From the NCBI RefSeq assembly GCF_002113125.1, contig NZ_NEJP01000012.1, positions 124,001 through 188,000 of the forward strand: a DNA stretch of 64,000 nt, read 5' to 3'. Every line of letters begins with the position of its first letter. Positions within the stretch are counted from its first letter, which is position 1. Shown here in pieces: positions 35,618-44,580 of this stretch. The notes below the pieces were generated by a model that was given only the letters and a program-made list of their open reading frames with translations, was not told the DNA's origin and searched no databases. A program made the translations under genes and the position numbers. Source of the DNA: Pseudomonas sp. B20(2017). Lineage in GTDB: Bacteria; Pseudomonadota; Gammaproteobacteria; Pseudomonadales; Pseudomonadaceae.

Positions 35618-36556
35618 TCAGTGAATGGCAACCGGATTGATGTTGACTTGAGTCGAGCCCACATAAAGCGGTTGGCCGAGCACGAACAGGAACTCCCAGG
35701 CCTTGTCGTGCACCAGCGCACGGCTGTCGATCAGTTCAAGGTTATAGATGCCGCGCTTGGCGAGCATGTACTGGTTGACCGGGAATTCGTCCTTGCCATG
35801 TGGGTTCGGATAAACCTCGGAGGCCCAGGTGTCGCCGCCGAAAGCGACGATACCCTGGTCTGCCAGCCACTGCGCCGCTTCCATGCCGATACCGGGTTCC
35901 ACTTCCAGGAACTGTTGGTTGTCCTTGCCGATCAATTCCAGCCAGCCGGTGTTGAACAGCACCACATCGCCCTTGCGCAGCGTCAGGCCTTGCTTCTTCA
36001 ACACTGCCTGGATATCGGCCACGCTGAACTCGGTGCCACCGGGCACGATGGCCTTGTTGTAATGGGCGGTCATGTCCAGCACCACGCCGCGAGTCACCAT
36101 CGGCGGCACTTTCTCGACGCCGAGTCTGGTGACGCCATCAACCGTCACAAAGTCTGCCGCCTTGTTGCCGTTGTAGTACACGTTGTCGATGCCGATATGG
36201 CCAATCCCGTTGAGCTGGGTGCCAACGCCGGTCCAGGCGTTCACCAGTTCATCGTTGAAAGTGAATTTGTTCGGCCCCAGCGATTTGCCGGCCTGTTGCC
36301 CGACCTGCACGTTGTACAGGCGGAAGCTGCGATGGCGAAATGCCGGAAGGTTCTTGTCCACGGGGACGGCCAGCGGATAGGTCTTGCCCGTCTTGACCAG
36401 GCCGACCGCCTGTTTGACGACATCCGGGGTCAACAGGTTGGCGGCGCCGATTTCATCGTTCGGACCGTACGCGGACGGGTACCAATCCGCTGCGGAGGCG
36501 GCTTGTATGGCAAGGGGTAACAGGGCCGCGAGGGCAAGTTTTGAAAATGTCTTCAT
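35618..36556 (-). CDS. Secreted cyclase-family hydrolase (kynurenine-formamidase-like)
   Basis: 312 residues. Signal peptide MKTFSKLALAALLPLAIQAASA, cleaved near ASA-ADW, so periplasmic. The metal-binding cyclase fold (PF04199 type) shows GTQLNGIGHIGI in place of the usual HxGTHxD, plus VLFNTGWLE and AFGGDTWASEV. Members hydrolyse amides or lactones. In the first motif the usual His-Asp pair is replaced, so the metal site may be altered. The nearest genes on the left are a pair of sister LysR regulators. Confidence 0.83.
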   Translation of the reverse strand: MKTFSKLALAALLPLAIQAASAADWYPSAYGPNDEIGAANLLTPDVVKQAVGLVKTGKTYPLAVPVDKNLPAFRHRSFRLYNVQVGQQAGKSLGPNKFTFNDELVNAWTGVGTQLNGIGHIGIDNVYYNGNKAADFVTVDGVTRLGVEKVPPMVTRGVVLDMTAHYNKAIVPGGTEFSVADIQAVLKKQGLTLRKGDVVLFNTGWLELIGKDNQQFLEVEPGIGMEAAQWLADQGIVAFGGDTWASEVYPNPHGKDEFPVNQYMLAKRGIYNLELIDSRALVHDKAWEFLFVLGQPLYVGSTQVNINPVAIH

Positions 36557-36677
36557 TGTGTATCTCCGGTATTTTTCAGCTGAGCAGGATTTTGCGGTCG
36601 CGCGGGTTTAGCGCCGCGCGAGGGACGCAGACGTGCTGGCTAGAAAGGGTTTGTTGCGAGTGGGTGATCGACGTTGA

Positions 36678-37637
36678 TCAGCTCTGCCCACTTATCGGGG
36701 TATGGAAATGGGGCAACACGTATTCGGCGATCTCGCGAAGCGTCTCGTCGAGTGGGCGTCGGTTGCGACGAAAATGCAGGCTTACATGATCGACACCTAT
36801 GGCGCGCAATGCATGGAGTTCAGCGGTAAGCGCTTCGCGACCTGAGCGAAATCCGAAGCGCCAGCGCTGCAAGGGCGCATCGGGGCTTTCGTCCAGATCC
36901 ACGTGGATGAATGTGGCGTACGGTTTCGATCCCGCCACTGCGCGCCATGCTGCGATGCGGCGCGCGTGGTCGCTGGGTGAGCCCGGATAGGCCAGACTTG
37001 CGTCCATGTGCTGGCCGATCCAGTCCGGACTTTGCTGAGCCAGACCGGCCACGAGCAACGGCAGTGGCGATGTAAGCGCGGGCAGCACCGCCAGCCCCGA
37101 AGGCAGCCGCGACGTCGCGCCGTTGCGCAGAAGCGCGACCTGCTCACGGAAGTTGTTGCCCCGGTTATCGAAGTCGCGACCAAACAGCGGGTATTCCACT
37201 GGCCGGTCACCACTGGCAACGCCGAGCAGCAGGCGGTTGCCACTTAAATGCTGCACGGTCGCTGCCGCTTTCAATGTCAGCAACGGTTCGCGGATGGGCA
37301 GCACCACCGCAGCAGTTCCGAGCAAAATGTCGCGGGTGATCCCGGCCAGGTAACCGAGATAGGAAAACACCTCGAACACCTGAGCGGCGTCACCGAAGGA
37401 TGGGTCGTAGACCGGCACGTCGCGTATCCACAGGGCGCGAAAGCCAAGATTGTCGGCGAGTCGTGCCAGATCGGCGTGACGCTGCAGATCCGGTTCGCCC
37501 GGAAGGCGACTGGCTTGCTGGCGTGCGTGTTCTCCGGCTGGCGTCCAGTCGTTGTCGAGCGGAGCTTCGATGCCGATGCTGAATCCACCGGCGGTCAAAC
37601 GGTCGAGTGCGGAGCACGAGGGCGAAGAAAGAGGCAT
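36678..37637 (-). CDS. LLM-class flavin-dependent oxidoreductase
   Basis: 319 residues of a luciferase-like monooxygenase TIM barrel. Recognisable stretches are ADLARLADNLGFRALWIRDVP (about 55-75), AVVLPIREPLLTLKAAATVQHLSGNRLLLGVASGDRP and the C-terminal LHALRAIGVDHVSLHF. It uses FMNH2 or F420-like reduced flavin to oxygenate a small substrate, and lacks an obvious partner reductase here. It lies 121 bases upstream of the cyclase gene on the same strand, possibly one operon. Confidence 0.85.
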   Translation of the reverse strand: MPLSSPSCSALDRLTAGGFSIGIEAPLDNDWTPAGEHARQQASRLPGEPDLQRHADLARLADNLGFRALWIRDVPVYDPSFGDAAQVFEVFSYLGYLAGITRDILLGTAAVVLPIREPLLTLKAAATVQHLSGNRLLLGVASGDRPVEYPLFGRDFDNRGNNFREQVALLRNGATSRLPSGLAVLPALTSPLPLLVAGLAQQSPDWIGQHMDASLAYPGSPSDHARRIAAWRAVAGSKPYATFIHVDLDESPDAPLQRWRFGFRSGREALTAELHALRAIGVDHVSLHFRRNRRPLDETLREIAEYVLPHFHTPISGQS

Positions 37638-38017
37638 GGTGCGATCCAGTGAGTGTTCAATGGTTCGCAGTCTGCGCAGTTTGCAGGGGCAGATTAAGCC
37701 CTGTGTGAGTCAAATTAATTTGATTTGAAGTCAAGAATGCCAACAAAGCTCATTGGCTGAACACCGTCTTGCCTGCGCTCAAATCTTGCGCTTGATCTAC
37801 GGCTCTGGCCGTCTGGTTGTGTGCGGAAACCGAGATTGGCTTTACGACACTCTCTATCTCGAAACTCAGGTCTTTCATGGCGGCTCGCCCGGAGGCGAAC
37901 GCCGCAAGTAACCTGCTCGGCCGCGCACGCTGCTGGCGTCGGCCCGGGCGCTTGAAGCTGCACGCCCGGGTGAGTTGCCAATGCATTTGGCGGACAGCGC
38001 GGCAAGACGCGCGCTCA
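37638..38017. other. Gap without a convincing gene
   Basis: 380 bases. AT-rich near 37690-37735 (AATTAATTTGATTTG), where the promoter of the LLM gene probably lies. A 42-codon minus-strand frame (37750-37878, starting MKDLSFEI) has no ribosome site and is only a weak candidate. Nothing else recognised. Confidence 0.5.
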
Positions 38018-38257
38018 TTATCTCTTCATCGATCTTCTGATACGCATCCAATCCTGATAGGCAGCGGTTCGACACGCATCTGCGTGAGCTTTCGCTTCAG
38101 TAAAGCGAGCCCAAGTGTCTGCATTGTCTCGATCATCCTGGATGATCTTGTAAGCGGCTTCGTCAAGCCGGTCAGCTTTGCGAAACAGTTCTGAATTTGC
38201 AGCTATCTGGTCATCCCATGACGGCTCATCGGGTGACCCAGCCATTGCCTCAATCAT
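38018..38257 (-). CDS. Small hypothetical protein, second of a coupled pair
   Basis: 79 residues, acidic in the middle and basic at the end (DWMRIRRSMKR), predicted mostly helical, no membrane segment. AGGAGG lies 10 bases before the ATG at 38257, inside the end of the preceding gene, and the two are 4 bases apart, so coupled translation is expected. No family recognised. Pseudomonad-restricted small pairs of this type are common; a toxin-antitoxin role is possible but not supported by motifs. Confidence 0.65.
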   Translation of the reverse strand: MIEAMAGSPDEPSWDDQIAANSELFRKADRLDEAAYKIIQDDRDNADTWARFTEAKAHADACRTAAYQDWMRIRRSMKR

Positions 38258-38261
38258 TTTC

Positions 38262-38510
38262 TCAAACCTCCTCCCATGTGACGGCGCTACTTGCTCGCCA
38301 CTTCACGTCGGTAATGCCGAATCGTTCCGCCATTGGTTTTGAGAACCGTTTGAGAGGAGGTCGTCCCGGCTTGGGGATAGGAGCGATGCCTGCGTCACAG
38401 CTCGCCCATTGCCAAGCTTCCGCGTTGTTCATCAGTTTGGTTCGGATGACAAACGACACGGGTCTTCCGTGGAGCTTGTACTCAATAACAAAAATATTTA
38501 CCTGACTCAC
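38262..38510 (-). CDS. Small pseudomonad protein (DUF6555-like), first of a coupled pair
   Basis: 82 residues from a GTG at 38510 with AAGGAG 9 bases upstream; an ATG at 38534 would add 8 residues. The core FVIEYKLHGRPVSFVIRT, then NNAEAWQWASCDAGIAPIP, resembles a small, pseudomonad-specific family I believe is DUF6555. A degraded relative is at about 62 kb. Upstream sequence is AT-rich and promoter-like. Function unknown. Confidence 0.68.
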   Translation of the reverse strand: MSQVNIFVIEYKLHGRPVSFVIRTKLMNNAEAWQWASCDAGIAPIPKPGRPPLKRFSKPMAERFGITDVKWRASSAVTWEEV

Positions 38511-38717
38511 GAGTACTGCTCCTTCTTGGCTCATGAGTAAGTGATTTTTGCTGTGATAAAAAATTCAAAGAATTGTCTGACAATTCATAATGTACTGATT
38601 TTGCTCACAAATATTCCATATTTATCTATACAGAATCTTTTATTTTGTAGAGGTTTTCCTAAGCGGGTTTCGGGTTTCATTAGACCTCTACAGTCTGAAC
38701 ATCGCGGTTGCAGGCAA

Positions 38718-38940
38718 TTATTGAGAGGCGTCTGAATCTGCTGGAATGGCGGTGGGGATTTGCCACGAAGGTTTTTTACCGTCCTGACTGTCGAAAATAC
38801 GCCGCGCCTTGCGGAAGTCCTCGACGTGTTCGACTACCCACATCCGCATGGGAGACATGCGGATCAGCAGTCCCATGCCCAGTGGTGTCAGTTCGTACTC
38901 GACATGAGGCGGAATTCCACCGAGCTCGTGCCGGGCCGGT
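38718..38940 (-). pseudogene. HxlR-family regulator, C-terminal remnant
   Basis: About 70 codons ending at TAA 38718-38720. The translation has PPHVEYELTPLGMGLLIRM, then VEHVEDFRKARRIFD, the end of the winged-helix domain of HxlR (MarR-like) regulators. The N-terminal part, with the recognition helix, is missing, and a stop occurs just before the match. Flanking bases up to 39065 show no gene. Confidence 0.75.
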
Positions 38941-39065
38941 CACGACCGCCGAAACGTGGGCTCAGGCAAATCTGGCAATCGCGTGACCACCAGAGCCGTT
39001 GCTGAAAACATTTTGCGGGCATGGGGCATCGATCTGCTGATCGCTGCTTCCCCTGTCAAAGAGCA

Positions 39066-40424
39066 CTAGCGCAGCAGATGCACTGCCAGGCCTACGAGCG
39101 CGCAGCCCAGCAACACCTGGATAACGCCCCGCTTGAAGCGAAACAAGGCAATGGCGGCGGATATCGCGATCAGCGCTGAAGGCCAGTCGAGATTGGCGCT
39201 GAAGCCTTCTGGCCAAAGAACGTGATAACCAAAGAAGCAGGCCAGATTGAGGATCACGCCAACCACGGCGGCAGTAATGGCCGTCAGTGGCGCAGTGAAC
39301 TTGAGTTCATTGTGGGTGGATTCCACCAATGGGCCGCCTGCGAGGATGAACAGAAACGAGGGGAGGAACGTGAACCATGTCACTACGGTGGCGGCCACAG
39401 CCCCGGCCAGGAAGACCTGATCGGCCCCGAATACCTGTGAGACATAGGCACCGACAAACCCTACGAAGGCCACCACCATGATCAACGGCCCGGGCGTGGT
39501 TTCCCCCAGCGCCAGGCCGTCAATCATCTGTGTGGGTGTCAGCCAGCCATAGTGACCGACCGCGCCCTGATACACATAGGGTAATACCGCATAGGCTCCA
39601 CCAAAGGTCAGCAACGCAGCCTTGGTAAAAAACCAGCCCATTTGGGTGAAGGTGCCTTCCCAGCCGAAAACGGCGGTCAACACGCCCATCGGTAGTACCC
39701 ACAACCCGACGCCGATGAGTGCCAGCACTGTCAGTTTCATCCAGCTGAAACGGGCGTGTTCCGGGGGAGGGGTGTCGTCGTCGATCAGAGCCGGGCCAAA
39801 GGATTTCTTGTCGGCGCGATGGCCTCCGGTCCTGAATTTCTCGGGTGCCAGGCGACCGCCGGCATAACCGATCAATGCCGCCCCCAGCACAATCAAGGGG
39901 AACGGAACATTGAACGCGAAGATCGCAGTGAATGACGCCGCCGCTATCGCCCACAGCCAGTTATTTTTCAGCGCCCGAGATCCGATCCGATGGGCCGCCT
40001 GCACCACAATAGCCGTCACGGCGGGCTTGATCCCATAGAAGAGCCCGGCCACCACGGGCACTTCGCCGAATGCGATATACATCCAGGACAGGGCGATCAG
40101 AATGAACAAGGAGGGCAGCACGAACAGTGCCCCCGCGATCACGCCCCCCCAGGTTCGATGCATCAGCCAGCCAATGTAGGTTGCCAACTGCTGGGCTTCA
40201 GGCCCGGGCAGCAGCATGCAGTAGTTGAGCGCATGCAGGAAGCGGCGTTCGGAGATCCAGCGCCGCCGCTCTACCAACTCCTGGTGCATGATCGAAATTT
40301 GCCCGGCTGGCCCACCGAAGCTGATAAAGCCGAGCTTCAGCCAAAACCAGAACGCCTCACGCAGACTGACGGTTTGCGGTCTCGGCAATTCGTTTTCAAT
40401 CGTGGGTGCCATAACTTTACTCAT
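39066..40424 (-). CDS. chrA: Chromate transporter ChrA
   Basis: 452 residues from the ATG at 40424, overlapping the chrB end. Long-chain CHR-family efflux protein with two homologous halves. The N half has FWFWLKLGFISFGGPAGQISIMHQEL and LPGPEAQQLATYIGWL; the C half has FTKAALLTFGGAYAVLPYVYQ and LGETTPGPLIMVVAFVG. These are the duplicated CHR motifs. It exports chromate (and probably sulfate) from the cytoplasm. The upstream neighbour is chrB, so a chrBA operon. Confidence 0.93.
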   Translation of the reverse strand: MSKVMAPTIENELPRPQTVSLREAFWFWLKLGFISFGGPAGQISIMHQELVERRRWISERRFLHALNYCMLLPGPEAQQLATYIGWLMHRTWGGVIAGALFVLPSLFILIALSWMYIAFGEVPVVAGLFYGIKPAVTAIVVQAAHRIGSRALKNNWLWAIAAASFTAIFAFNVPFPLIVLGAALIGYAGGRLAPEKFRTGGHRADKKSFGPALIDDDTPPPEHARFSWMKLTVLALIGVGLWVLPMGVLTAVFGWEGTFTQMGWFFTKAALLTFGGAYAVLPYVYQGAVGHYGWLTPTQMIDGLALGETTPGPLIMVVAFVGFVGAYVSQVFGADQVFLAGAVAATVVTWFTFLPSFLFILAGGPLVESTHNELKFTAPLTAITAAVVGVILNLACFFGYHVLWPEGFSANLDWPSALIAISAAIALFRFKRGVIQVLLGCALVGLAVHLLR

Positions 40425-41361
40425 TGGATTGGTCATCCTTCGCAAACCCGGCGAGCAAACCGTCGAAGACAGCACTCGCAGCAGCCAGAAGGTGGTCATC
40501 ATGGAGGATGGTTTCGCGCAGCCCCGTGAGCACGCGCTCGATACCGGCAGCCTCTTCAGGTTGAACGCCACCGACATCGAGGTAGTGCACCAGCGCCGCA
40601 ATGCGGTTCAAGCCGCAGTCCTGGAGTGCAAAACTGGCTTGCAAAACTTCAAAGCTCACTCGGTTGCCGACATGGCTGAAAGCCGCGTTATCAAAATCGA
40701 ACCCCAAGGCATCGGCCGGACAATCCTGCGGCGTGTTCAGCCAGAGGAACCGGGCGTCAGGGTCAATGAAACGACGGATAAGCCAGGCGCAAGCCAGGCG
40801 ATCAACCCATGGGCGTTTGCGGGTTGCCCAGACACGTCCCCGGTAATCATCACGATCAAGCACCGTGACAGGCTGGCTGCTGCTGTGTGGCTCGTCCGGG
40901 GACAGGGCACGGCTGATGGCAATCTCAAGCCCCCGCAAGGCTTGGTCCGTCTGCTGCCTCGGCCTGCCCGGGAAGTAATCGATATGGGTCAACTGCTCGT
41001 AAGTTTTACGCAGTTTGCGAACCTGTTTCGTAATGGCCGAGACGTTTTCAGTATTGAGCTGTCCCGCGCACGCTTCGATTTCAGCGCGCAGCTTGTCGTA
41101 GTCATCGCTGCGATCGAACAAATGGACAAAACGCTCACCGCCAGGGTCGACGACGGGCAGGATAAATGCGGTGCCATTGATGGCCAGAATGTCGCGTTCG
41201 ACGGCGGCCAGCGTTTCACGACAGATACCGATGTCGGGCAAGAGATAGGCTCCATCGCGCAACACCGCTGCGCCCGATGCTTTCAAGGCACGCCACGCCC
41301 GCATGCGTTCGGTAGCGTTGGCAGTGGGCAAACCGAGTATTAGAGCCAGCCAATTATTCAT
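40417..41361 (-). CDS. chrB: Chromate resistance protein ChrB
   Basis: 314 residues. An N-terminal ChrB domain (LILGLPTANATERMRAWRALKASGAAVLRDGAYLLP) is followed by a C-terminal ChrB/rhodanese-like domain (WVDRLACAWLIRRFIDPDARFLW). ChrB senses chromate and controls chr expression. The stop overlaps the chrA start. An imperfect GTGAG-N13-CTCAC inverted repeat at 41386-41408, just upstream, could be its operator. Confidence 0.92.
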   Translation of the reverse strand: MNNWLALILGLPTANATERMRAWRALKASGAAVLRDGAYLLPDIGICRETLAAVERDILAINGTAFILPVVDPGGERFVHLFDRSDDYDKLRAEIEACAGQLNTENVSAITKQVRKLRKTYEQLTHIDYFPGRPRQQTDQALRGLEIAISRALSPDEPHSSSQPVTVLDRDDYRGRVWATRKRPWVDRLACAWLIRRFIDPDARFLWLNTPQDCPADALGFDFDNAAFSHVGNRVSFEVLQASFALQDCGLNRIAALVHYLDVGGVQPEEAAGIERVLTGLRETILHDDHLLAAASAVFDGLLAGFAKDDQSNE

Positions 41362-41603
41362 GTAGAGAAAGACATTTATTTTGTAGTGAGTATTACATTA
41401 GCCCTCACATGAGTATTTGCAAAGCGTCTGTTTTCAGCAAGGGTGATGGCGACGCCGACGGAAACGCGGAAGCCGACATTCATCGATGCCCTGAGATGCC
41501 ATATAGCTTGAAGCAAGTTTCTTATTCCACAAAACGAGTTCAAACGTTTTTTATAGTGCGTTTTAATCTAATCAGACCCTATAACTGATTGGAGCTTCCG
41601 CAC

Positions 41604-41718
41604 TTGAAAACCTTGTCATTGCTGTCCCTGGGCCTGGCATTCGCCGCCAGTTGCTCTGCCGCTTTTGCTGGCCCCATCCTGGATCGTGTAACGGAAAAAG
41701 GGGAGTTGACCGGCGTCT
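41604..41718 (+). pseudogene. N-terminal remnant of a periplasmic amino-acid binding protein
   Basis: A TTG start with GGAG 9 bases upstream gives a complete signal peptide (core LLSLGLAFAASCSAAFA), then PILDRVTEKGELTGVLM, the usual mature start of polar-amino-acid binding proteins. About 38 codons remain before the sequence jumps to the end of a metC gene. Confidence 0.78.
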
Positions 41719-41908
41719 TGATGTGTTCGGATTGGGGGCTTCCTGGGGCGGTTTTGAGAGTCTGATCCAGGACCGCAGCAGTGCGGTGGATCGCTCACTG
41801 AGTCCGGTGTTGCGCTTGCACGTTGGCCTGGAGGATGTCGCCGATCTGATTGAAGATCTGCAGCGCGGCTTTGCGGCTTTGGAGAGGGATCAAGGTCGTG
41901 CCGTTTGA
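41719..41908 (+). pseudogene. Cystathionine beta-lyase (metC), C-terminal remnant
   Basis: About 62 codons ending at TGA 41908. LDVFGLGASWGGFESLI, then LRLHVGLEDVADLIEDLQRGFAAL, is the conserved C-terminus of Cys/Met-metabolism PLP enzymes. The N-terminal three quarters, with the PLP lysine, are gone. It is joined to the binding-protein start by a frame-changing deletion at about 41718. Confidence 0.84.
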
Positions 41909-41974
41909 TGTTCGTTCACCCTGCGTGGTGGTTCTGAGATAGCGCCTTCACGAGCACGGAACACTCCATCAAAA

Positions 41975-42357
41975 CCGGGCCGAGTCTGCTGCCAGACGCT
42001 GGCCCGTCGATGAGTCGATCAAGCTCACGCTGTTGGACGAAGAGGGGCGGGAGCCGCAATTGCGGTTCGTGTGGCGGCCGAACTGGGAGCTGAAGTGGTG
42101 CTCTTCAATTGCAGCCAGCCGGAAGTGATGGTCGCGGCTTTGATTGAGGCACGCGCTGTGATTGAAAACCTGGATCATCCTGTCGAACTGGGGGTTTATG
42201 CCAATGCTTTTCCCCCTGTCAGTGCCAAAGCCAAGACCAATAGCGATTTGTTGGACATTCGTCGCGATCTGGGCCCCGAGTCCTACCTGGACTGGTCACC
42301 CAGTTGCATTTGCACCTGCAGTATCAAAAAGGTGAGGAGGCCGCGCATGAGTGATTG
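41975..42357 (+). pseudogene. Homocysteine S-methyltransferase, broken remnant
   Basis: The translation RVAAELGAEVVLFNCSQPEV (from about 42062), then ELGVYANAFPPVSAKAKTNSD, is the central part of MmuM-like methyltransferases with its zinc-ligand cysteine region. A preceding piece LTLLDEEGREPQLR is one base out of frame. The N-terminus and the C-terminal zinc cysteines are missing. A different tail, ending at 42357 in an ATGAGTGA overlap with the msrA relic, suggests the junction of yet another lost gene. Confidence 0.78.
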
Positions 42358-42560
42358 TCCAGGCGGCGCTCTGTCAGAGCAGGCGACATTTGGTGTCGGC
42401 TGTTTCTGGGGGGGGGAGGGCGCAAGCCTCATTCCGGGCATTGCCAGGTGTACTCAACACCCGCGTCGGGTGCGCGCTGTCAAACCTGCGGCGCTACCCT
42501 GTTCCATTTGATACATATGCAACGCCTTTGCCGTCAGGGGCGGGGCATTGCGATAAAGTG
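42347..42560 (+). pseudogene. Peptide-methionine sulfoxide reductase (msrA), N-terminal remnant
   Basis: ATG at 42347 after GAGGAGG. The translation reaches ATFGVGCFWGG, the MsrA active-site motif with its catalytic Cys, then a run of nine Gs (42408-42416) shifts the frame. The next frame continues as FRALPGVLNTRVGC, the usual MsrA sequence. Only about 60 residues remain; no C-terminal resolving cysteines. Confidence 0.78.
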
Positions 42561-42649
42561 GTTAAAATCGTCGAAAATACGGATAACTACACTAAATGGT
42601 CGTTTAGTCGAGTTATTACGTAGTGTACTAAAAGACATGGGAGCAGGTC

Positions 42650-43165
42650 ATGAATCCACACGCGATGACTTCGTCAAACCTGGTTACTGCATTAGATCTC
42701 AAGCCACACGTCGAAGGCGGTTTCTTTCGCAGAACCTACCAGTCCGACCATCGGGACATGCTCGAAACCAACGGTGGCCAACGATTCCTCATGACGTCGA
42801 TCTACTACTTGCTGACCGAGGAATCGCCGGTGGGTCAGTTCCATTTCAATCATTCCGACATCCTGCATTATTTCCATCTGGGCGACGCCATCGAGTACAG
42901 CCTGATTCATGCTGACGGTTCGCTGCAAACATTCGTGATGGGTAACGACATTCTGGCCGGGCAACATTTGCAGCTGCACGTACCGGGCGGAATCTGGAAA
43001 GCGTCCAGGCTACTCGATGGTTCGAACGGATTCGGTTTGATCAGCGAAGCGGTTTCACCAGGATTTGATTTCGCAGATATGGAAATGGGGAATCGGCGGA
43101 AACTCACAGAGCAGTATCCACAGCATCGAGCGCTGATTGAAAAGCTGACGCGTGACGAGGATTGA
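42650..43165 (+). CDS. Cupin family protein (DUF985)
   Basis: 171 residues. Single-domain cupin of the DUF985/YML079w type: LKPHVEGGFFRRTYQ near the start, TSIYYLLTEESPVGQFHFNHSDILHYF with the characteristic His pair, and VPGGIWKASRL near the end. The fold binds sugars or small ligands; enzymatic role is unproven. Start ATG at 42650 has GGAGCAGGT upstream. It survives intact between relics on both sides. Lineage-typical stress or sugar metabolism link is inferred only. Confidence 0.87.
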   Translation: MNPHAMTSSNLVTALDLKPHVEGGFFRRTYQSDHRDMLETNGGQRFLMTSIYYLLTEESPVGQFHFNHSDILHYFHLGDAIEYSLIHADGSLQTFVMGNDILAGQHLQLHVPGGIWKASRLLDGSNGFGLISEAVSPGFDFADMEMGNRRKLTEQYPQHRALIEKLTRDED

Positions 43166-43316
43166 GCGCAGCACATTTCAAATGGAAGGATCTGAAGGCA
43201 TCAAGGATCAGGTCCTTTGAGAGCGATGCTGGAGATCGAAATGGTGTGCGCAACCGGTCTGACTTCGTAATGCTTTGTTACGTGTAATGTATATTATGTT
43301 AAATTATGTGCCATGT

Positions 43317-44055
43317 TCATAAGGTTCGTAAGGCTTTGATTCGACAAGGCCGCCTCTGGCGTCCACTCTCTCAACGGGCCATGTCCTACGTGATCATGGC
43401 GAGTCATTGAGGTGGTCGCCGATGAAATTGATTCAGTGCCGTTTCTCTTCAGGTCAGCGTGTCCCGCTGCTCGTGCAAGCTAGTAACGCAGAACCGTTGC
43501 CCATACTCCATCCGTTCATCCGTTCCCGAAACGATTGCAGTTGCGCAATTGGCTAGTGATTGAATTGCTGCTGGAGACCGGTATCCGTCGCAGAGAGCTT
43601 CTGAAGCTCTACACCACGGATATCAATCAGGGTTTCGGCATGCCTGTTTCAGCATCAATGACCGCGAACATGACCCAGACGACCTGCGGGCTGAAGAGCC
43701 TGCGCTGAAACACACGGACGGACAGTAGGTATTTCCGCAAAGTTGTATGAGGTCTACGAGCGTTATATCCAAGGCGAGCGACGCCCCCAGCGTGACGGCA
43801 GACCAATGAAATTGCCGTACCGCTATCTGTTCATCTTGGATCGAGGTCGGCCGCTTTCGATACGAGCGTTGTCAAATGTCGGCTGTTCCTGACCATTGAA
43901 CAGGCTCATCCAGGATTGACGAACTCCGGCGAGTCTGCGGTTGGTCTGACACTTCGACGATGCCACGCCGCTGTGCAAGTCGTTATCTCGCCGAGTTGGC
44001 TAACCTCCACAATGCCCAGCGCGCTTCGGCAGCCTGGAGCCGACCTGAGAGTTAA
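43317..44055 (+). pseudogene. Tyrosine recombinase (mobile-trio type integrase), multiply frameshifted
   Basis: From ATG 43422 the frame reads MKLIQCRFSSGQRVPLL, then a stop. Successive blocks in other frames give LLLETGIRRRELLKLYTTDI (catalytic Arg), DREHDPDDLRAEEPALK, YERYIQGERRPQRDGRPMKL and the C-terminal WSDTSTMPRRCASRYLAELANLHNAQR, which holds the Tyr region. Blocks are collinear, so one gene of about 400 or more codons has lost segments including the HxxR box. A short upstream piece at 43317-43410 (RLWRPLSQRAMSYVIM) may be the end of a preceding gene of the same element. Confidence 0.8.
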
Positions 44056-44067
44056 GGAGGTTCGCTG

Positions 44068-44213
44068 TTACGAAATCAGCCGATCAAGAACATGTGTCAC
44101 CCTCCTCCTCTTTTCCGGACTACGTGTTCGAGGGCCCGGCTCAGGTTACGATTCGAACTCGCACTGATGACGAGCCAAGGTACGTCGATACTCGAATGCA
44201 GGTAGGTAACTGA
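44068..44213 (+). pseudogene. Start of a second mobile-module gene, remnant
   Basis: AAGGAGG is followed by a 48-codon frame (TKSADQEHVSPSSSFPDYVF) to a TGA, directly after the integrase remnant. The position matches the third gene of integrase modules in pseudomonads; no family hallmark is left, and the initiation codon appears to have been altered to GTT. Confidence 0.45.
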
Positions 44214-44580
44214 TGGGCCGTGGCGTTCCCTCGCTGTGTATCTCCACTACGGCCAGCTCGCGTCCCTGCGCGAAAAGCAGGTCGCCGATGTGAGCGCCAG
44301 CTCCATTGACCATAGATCCCCGAGCATGGAACTGAGTATGCAGAAGCGCCACCGGGCGTGCGAACACCATCCCTAAGCTGGTGACGCCGCGCTCGCACAG
44401 CAGCTTGTGCAATTGTATTGCCGATCTTACGAGCATTCGTATCGCTCGCAAGTACAGGGCGACTGCGTTCAAACACCACATTGGGCATCAGCGTCGGAAA
44501 CACCTGGCTTGGCCCACAGTGAGCTTCCGACACAGCAAAGCCGCCATAGGTGCGTTTCTGCATCAGCAGGCTCATGGCCG
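44146..44580 (-). pseudogene. Unrecognised remnant with a frame break
   Basis: Minus-strand sequence reads MSLLMQKRTYGGFAVSEAHC in one frame and, after about 44430, LCERGVTSLGMVFARPVALL in another, to a stop at 44146. Both parts look protein-like, which suggests one broken gene. I do not recognise the family. It overlaps the opposite-strand relic. Confidence 0.45.

Noticed and set aside
37750..37878. 42-codon minus-strand frame starting MKDLSFEI
   Set aside because: No ribosome site and no homologue recognised; left as part of a gap.
38708..39005. Plus-strand frames of 80-92 codons near 38.7-39.0 kb
   Set aside because: They are antisense to the HxlR remnant and lack start signals.
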